DNA from: Phytoseiulus persimilis
Lineage: Eukaryota > Arthropoda > Arachnida > Mesostigmata > Phytoseiidae
Assembly: GCA_037576195.1 (NCBI GenBank)
Contig: CM075101.1
Location: forward strand, 25,482,001 to 25,546,000
Direction of reading: 5' to 3'
DNA length: 64,000 bases
The notes under the pieces were generated by a model. That model worked only from the letters and a program-made list of their open reading frames with translations, did not search any database and had not been told where the DNA came from. Position numbers and translations under genes: made by a program. This document shows positions 61,606 to 64,000 of this stretch, piece by piece. Within the stretch, counting starts at the first letter, position 1. Each line of letters opens with the position of its first letter.

Positions 61606-61993
61606 CTATATTAACCAGCCGATTCTCTGTTGTGCATTTGGGGAACAACCTCTCAAGTCATCAGTATTTATTTGCATTAAGAAGCTGACCATGAAATATG
61701 GTTCCTCGACACTTCCTTTGGGAGAACGGGTAATCACAAAGCAAAACTGAGACGTGAGCTCACCGTGCCAGATGGTTGACTTGGTCACGTCATAGCTCAT
61801 ACAGCCTTTTCGAGATTGTCGCTCCGGGTGATTTCCTTCGAACTCAAGGAGCAACGTGCGATGATTCTGACCATCAATCTGCAAGCCGGTAGGTATGAGA
61901 TCAATAATTTAATTTCGCTTCTCGAAACACCTGTGGAGAAGTGAACAGCTTCATGGGGGCACAATTTTGGTACCATATGACTCCGTTGCGGCA
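61606..61993 (-). CDS. 3' end of an unidentified Cys-containing protein gene
   Basis: The terminal exon 61878-61606 has a good acceptor (ACCGGCTTGCAG) and reads TLLLEFEGNHPERQSRKGCM, then TIWHGELTSQFCFVITRSPK, ending at a stop. A 52-bp intron (61930-61879) joins it in phase 0 to an exon reading CRNGVIWYQNC..MKLFTSPQ whose 5' boundary is unclear. Further upstream, 62414-62190 (-) is open with YYSAEEAESSNLSAHHS and a GTATCC donor. The paired cysteines suggest a secreted or extracellular protein, but no family is recognised. Its stop lies 93 bp before the EDEM1 ATG on the same strand, so this could instead be untranslated or upstream EDEM1 sequence. Confidence 0.35.
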
Positions 61994-62659
61994 CTTGGTT
62001 CCATTTCAGGCCAGGACTTGAATCGATTCGGACCGGGAAACTCGAGGAGAGGAAACTCCTCAGTTTGATGGAATGCAGCAGTGAAAATCATGGCTTCATC
62101 CAAAAACACCTGCCAGCTTTAGCCGACGGCAAATTTTTCGCCTCAATGTGTGAACGTTCAGCGACCGCGAACATCCCAGAAAAGGTGAAGCGGATACCTT
62201 GAGGGAGGAGTTTCGCGGTGAACACTTGATTGGAGGATCGTTTGACAGTCGTTCCTCCTGCACTCCACATGAAGAGAAGACACATATGTTTTCCCAGCTG
62301 ATTGTCTCTAACAGTAGTTGAATGATGAGCCGAAAGGTTCGATGATTCTGCCTCCTCTGCGGAGTAATAACTCGTGAGCGGCTTCCGACAACCTCTTCGC
62401 TCAGCTCGAGGCAACTCTTTATAAGCCTCGTTCCACTTTCCTACATCCAGCGAAAAGTCCCGTGGGAATCGATAGCTACTAGGCCGGGATTTCCTCCGTA
62501 CGCCTCGCTATTAAAGGATTGGAAAGTCCGTGAGAAGGATAAGAGTGTAAATGCGCGTAGAGGCTCCTCTCGTTCCAACGAAAGGCGACTGCAGTGTCCT
62601 ACCAGGTGTTCCAAACGAACAGGCCTCAGTGACTCTTGGAGTTGGCCCAGAGGCACTGA

Positions 62660-64000
62660 TTCATGTTTGTAACTGTGATCTTACCCGGAGAATTAGGTAT
62701 CCTCTTCAATTGTTGGGCGATCCTCGACGATTATCCAGAGGATGTTGGCCCATCAGAGGGCACTCAGCTGACGGAGCATAACCGTCAAATATTCTGACAT
62801 ATGCGTTATAAGTGCCGGCTCCTTCGAGAAGACTCGATTGGTAGAGTATGCCCATTCATTTTTTTGAACGAGCAAGACAGTCTCGTGGCTTGCAACCCGG
62901 CATGGCCAGTGAGAAATAGCACACGTGTGAGCTCTGGGAGCTGTTGAGAGTCGGTTCCTCATAATCGGGTTCATATGCGTCGTTCCCTCCCTAATCTCGT
63001 ACTACCGGAGTCTTCATTTATCCCTATCTCTCTCTAGGGAAAACTGGGGCGGAGTCTTCCTGACAGTTTTCACTAACAAGGGAACTATACGAAGTGTAAC
63101 ACCCAGATTCGAATGAGAAAATGTCCCTTTTGTGCCCCATGGTGGGTCATGTTCAGGCCCGCAGTGGATCGTCTCGAATGGGCCCTTGGTTTTTTTCTTG
63201 GGAGGTCCGGAATTCCGAGAAGAAGAGGTTCTCCTGCTTTCCAGCGCGGATTGACCCCCCCCCCCCCCCCCCCTGTTATTGATTGGTGACTCGAGTTGCG
63301 ACCCTGAATTAGTGACTGATGTGGGGAATACGCATTGAGACGGACTAGGCACTCACTTCTTCCCCCCTGGATCGTTTGCGACCGAGCGGCAGCACGATAT
63401 AACACCTCCTTGCGGTCATGATCGTGGATTAGCTCCTCGATCCACCCTGGTGATAGAATTGCGCACCATCCACTGCGCGTGCGTTAACTTGCTTCAGTAT
63501 AAGAGACGATCATAACTTTGTTGCCGGATTAGAAGTCATGAGATTCGAATTTAGCTACGAATGGAGGGCTCCACTATAAAGCCAGACAGGATACTAGTCT
63601 TGTTCGAAGAACGTCCCATGAGTATGGGTTTAGACGTCCTGAGGACGACGGAAGCAACTCCAAGAGAAACGACGCAAAAAAAAACAATCAATTACTAGCA
63701 AACATATTCTGTAGCATTGTTCTCCCAAGTTTTGTTGATGACACCTAGAGAAACTTTGCATGTGTGAGCGGCATGGTATGAAATGGGCTAAACACCTGTT
63801 GAAGACTACGCCTCATAGGTCACCCGGGATATTGCTTTCCGCTATGAGTTAGGTGAGACGAGATTCACTCGATCTCTCTGTATACCACCTAGTCCAGTCA
63901 CTGATTTAGATTCGAAAACTCTAGTCATCAGGTCATCAGAAATAGGGGAGTGAATCGGCCGGAAAACTTATTTTTTTCCGAATTTCGGGCTCCTCGAGAA
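62660..64000. other. No gene seen; poly-C run at 63255-63273
   Basis: Only short scattered open frames are present. A C tract of about 19 bases lies at 63255-63273, the mirror of the G tract near 12.1 kb in kind. Its exact length is unreliable. Confidence 0.5.

Overview
The window is nuclear DNA of an animal. Genes are split by many short GT-AG introns, and four conserved metazoan genes are readable: NFAT5/TonEBP, EDEM1, NUDT14 and a peflin-like penta-EF-hand gene. Base composition is near 50% GC and genes are compact. A small-genome arthropod, perhaps a mite, fits, but the sequence does not prove it. There are no bacterial operons, CRISPR arrays or obvious viral genes. All exon models below were read by eye from splice signals and reading phase.

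Layout. Positions 2-8959 (+) are the 3' part of a giant repetitive open frame, about 53 units of 168 bp built on a seven-residue ground pattern rich in Asn-X-Thr/Ser. After about 2.4 kb with no gene seen, a TATA box at 11,711-11,718 sits before a two-exon gene (11,364-11,653, -) for a 66-residue secreted peptide. Next comes a seven-exon F-box/WD-like gene (13,244-15,830, -), an unresolved stretch, a four-exon NUDT14-type Nudix hydrolase (19,538-20,752, -) and an intronless peflin-like gene (22,450-22,992, -). Positions 25,353-34,822 are two head-to-tail copies of a composite repeat element carrying 45-bp minisatellite arrays. The larger array contains a recent 2,295-bp higher-order duplication. 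A diverged relative of the element appears to lie near 12.86-13.17 kb.

The right half holds an intronless orphan frame (35,082-35,714, -), a nine-exon coiled-coil protein (35,803-37,883, +), a complete 17-coding-exon NFAT5 (41,514-48,185, -), a long gene-poor upstream region, a nine-exon EDEM1 (58,371-61,512, -) and the 3' end of another minus-strand gene ending 93 bp before the EDEM1 start.

The genes do not form one pathway. NFAT5 is a transcription factor of osmotic stress, EDEM1 acts in ER-associated degradation, NUDT14 in nucleotide-sugar turnover, and the F-box protein probably in ubiquitin ligation. The least explained items are the heptad giant protein, the small secreted peptide, the minisatellite element and the orphan coiled-coil gene.
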